Below the pieces are notes generated by a model. It was given only the letters and a program-made list of their open reading frames with translations, had not been told where the DNA came from and did not search any database. A stretch of 7,348 nucleotides of DNA from an uncultured Ruminococcus sp. Its GTDB lineage: Bacteria; Bacillota; Clostridia; Oscillospirales; Ruminococcaceae. Where the stretch lies: assembly GCA_947174965.1 (NCBI GenBank), contig CAMWKY010000106.1, positions 1-7,348 on the forward strand, written 5' to 3'. Shown piece after piece: positions 7,179 through 7,348 of the stretch. Numbering within the stretch: position 1 is the stretch's first letter; each line of letters opens with the position of its first letter. The position numbers and the translations under genes were made by a program.

Positions 7179-7201
7179 CATCTTCATAATCATCCCTCAT
7201 G

Positions 7202-7240
7202 ATGCGGCTTCACAAGAAAGTGAGCCGCATTATTATTTAT
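7202..7240 (+). terminator. Rho-independent terminator of the GH30-CE1 gene
   Basis: ATGCGGCTTCAC (7202-7213) pairs with GTGAGCCGCAT (7220-7230) over 11 bp with one bulged T. The loop is AAGAAA. The T-rich tail TTATTATTTAT (7230-7240) is interrupted by A residues. It lies 23 bases after the TGA stop. The stem is GC-rich and convincing. No T tract exists on the other strand, so it probably works only in the forward direction. Confidence 0.82.
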
Positions 7241-7244
7241 GTAT

Positions 7245-7296
7245 GTATTGACATTTTCTGTATACGACAAAAAAGCCCGGAACATTAGGTCAATAC
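7245..7296. repeat. Widely spaced 8-bp inverted repeat GTATTGAC / GTCAATAC
   Basis: Perfect 8-bp arms at 7245-7252 and 7289-7296 are separated by 36 bases and lie just after the terminator. The left arm overlaps an exact TTGACA (7248-7253), but no -10 lies at a suitable distance. It could be a regulatory site for a gene beyond the window, the base of a structured RNA, or chance. The remaining sequence to 7348 holds no gene I can support. Confidence 0.3.
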
Positions 7297-7348
7297 TCAT
7301 ATAGAAGTTTTCCAAAAACAAATATGAAAGACTTATACAGCAGGCTAT

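Noticed and set aside
7190..7348. Open frame on the minus strand running off the window end
   Set aside because: It passes through the terminator stem, is only about 52 codons in view and shows no recognisable protein or codon pattern; an adjacent minus frame with a stop at 7290-7292 is also unremarkable.
7324..7348. ATG at 7324 (MKDLYSRL) as the start of a third gene
   Set aside because: No ribosome binding site lies at a suitable distance and only eight codons are visible; it cannot be supported.
1..7348. CRISPR array, tRNA or rRNA gene, transposase or phage gene
   Set aside because: Read for repeats with spacers, tRNA-like arms and known mobile-element proteins on both strands; none seen.

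Overview
The window (about 40% GC by spot counts) fits a cellulosome-forming, fibre-degrading Ruminococcus-type Clostridia from a rumen or gut. The evidence is two very large, secreted, multi-domain xylan-degrading enzymes, each with a type I dockerin placed in the middle of the chain rather than at its end, plus CBM22 modules and Ruminococcus-like xylanase sequence. I cannot name the species.

Layout: 1-75 holds the end of a promoter and a leader. 76-3981 (+) encodes a 1301-residue protein: signal peptide, CBM22, GH10 endoxylanase, CBM22, dockerin, GH43 arabinofuranosidase/xylosidase, CBM6. 3982-4223 is intergenic, with an imperfect hairpin, a clean intrinsic terminator and a well-formed promoter for the next gene. 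4224-7178 (+) encodes a 984-residue protein: signal peptide, GH30 subfamily 8-type glucuronoxylanase, CBM22, dockerin, CE1 esterase. 7179-7348 holds a terminator, a widely spaced inverted repeat and no gene I can support. All recognised catalytic residues are intact in the four catalytic domains.

Together the proteins cover most of arabinoglucuronoxylan breakdown. GH10 cuts the backbone, GH43 probably removes arabinose side chains, GH30 cuts at methylglucuronate-bearing xylose, and CE1 removes feruloyl or acetyl esters. Both proteins share the plan backbone enzyme - CBM22 - dockerin - debranching enzyme, so each would bring a cutting and a debranching activity to one cohesin. The terminator and separate promoter argue for two transcription units.

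The least expected observation is a leader shared by the two genes: 20 of 26 bases just before the two start codons are identical without gaps. This also shows that the first gene probably starts at TTG 76, not ATG 67, which lies inside the ribosome binding site. The biology is a variant of known cellulosomal xylanase systems; I found no evidence of an entirely new system.
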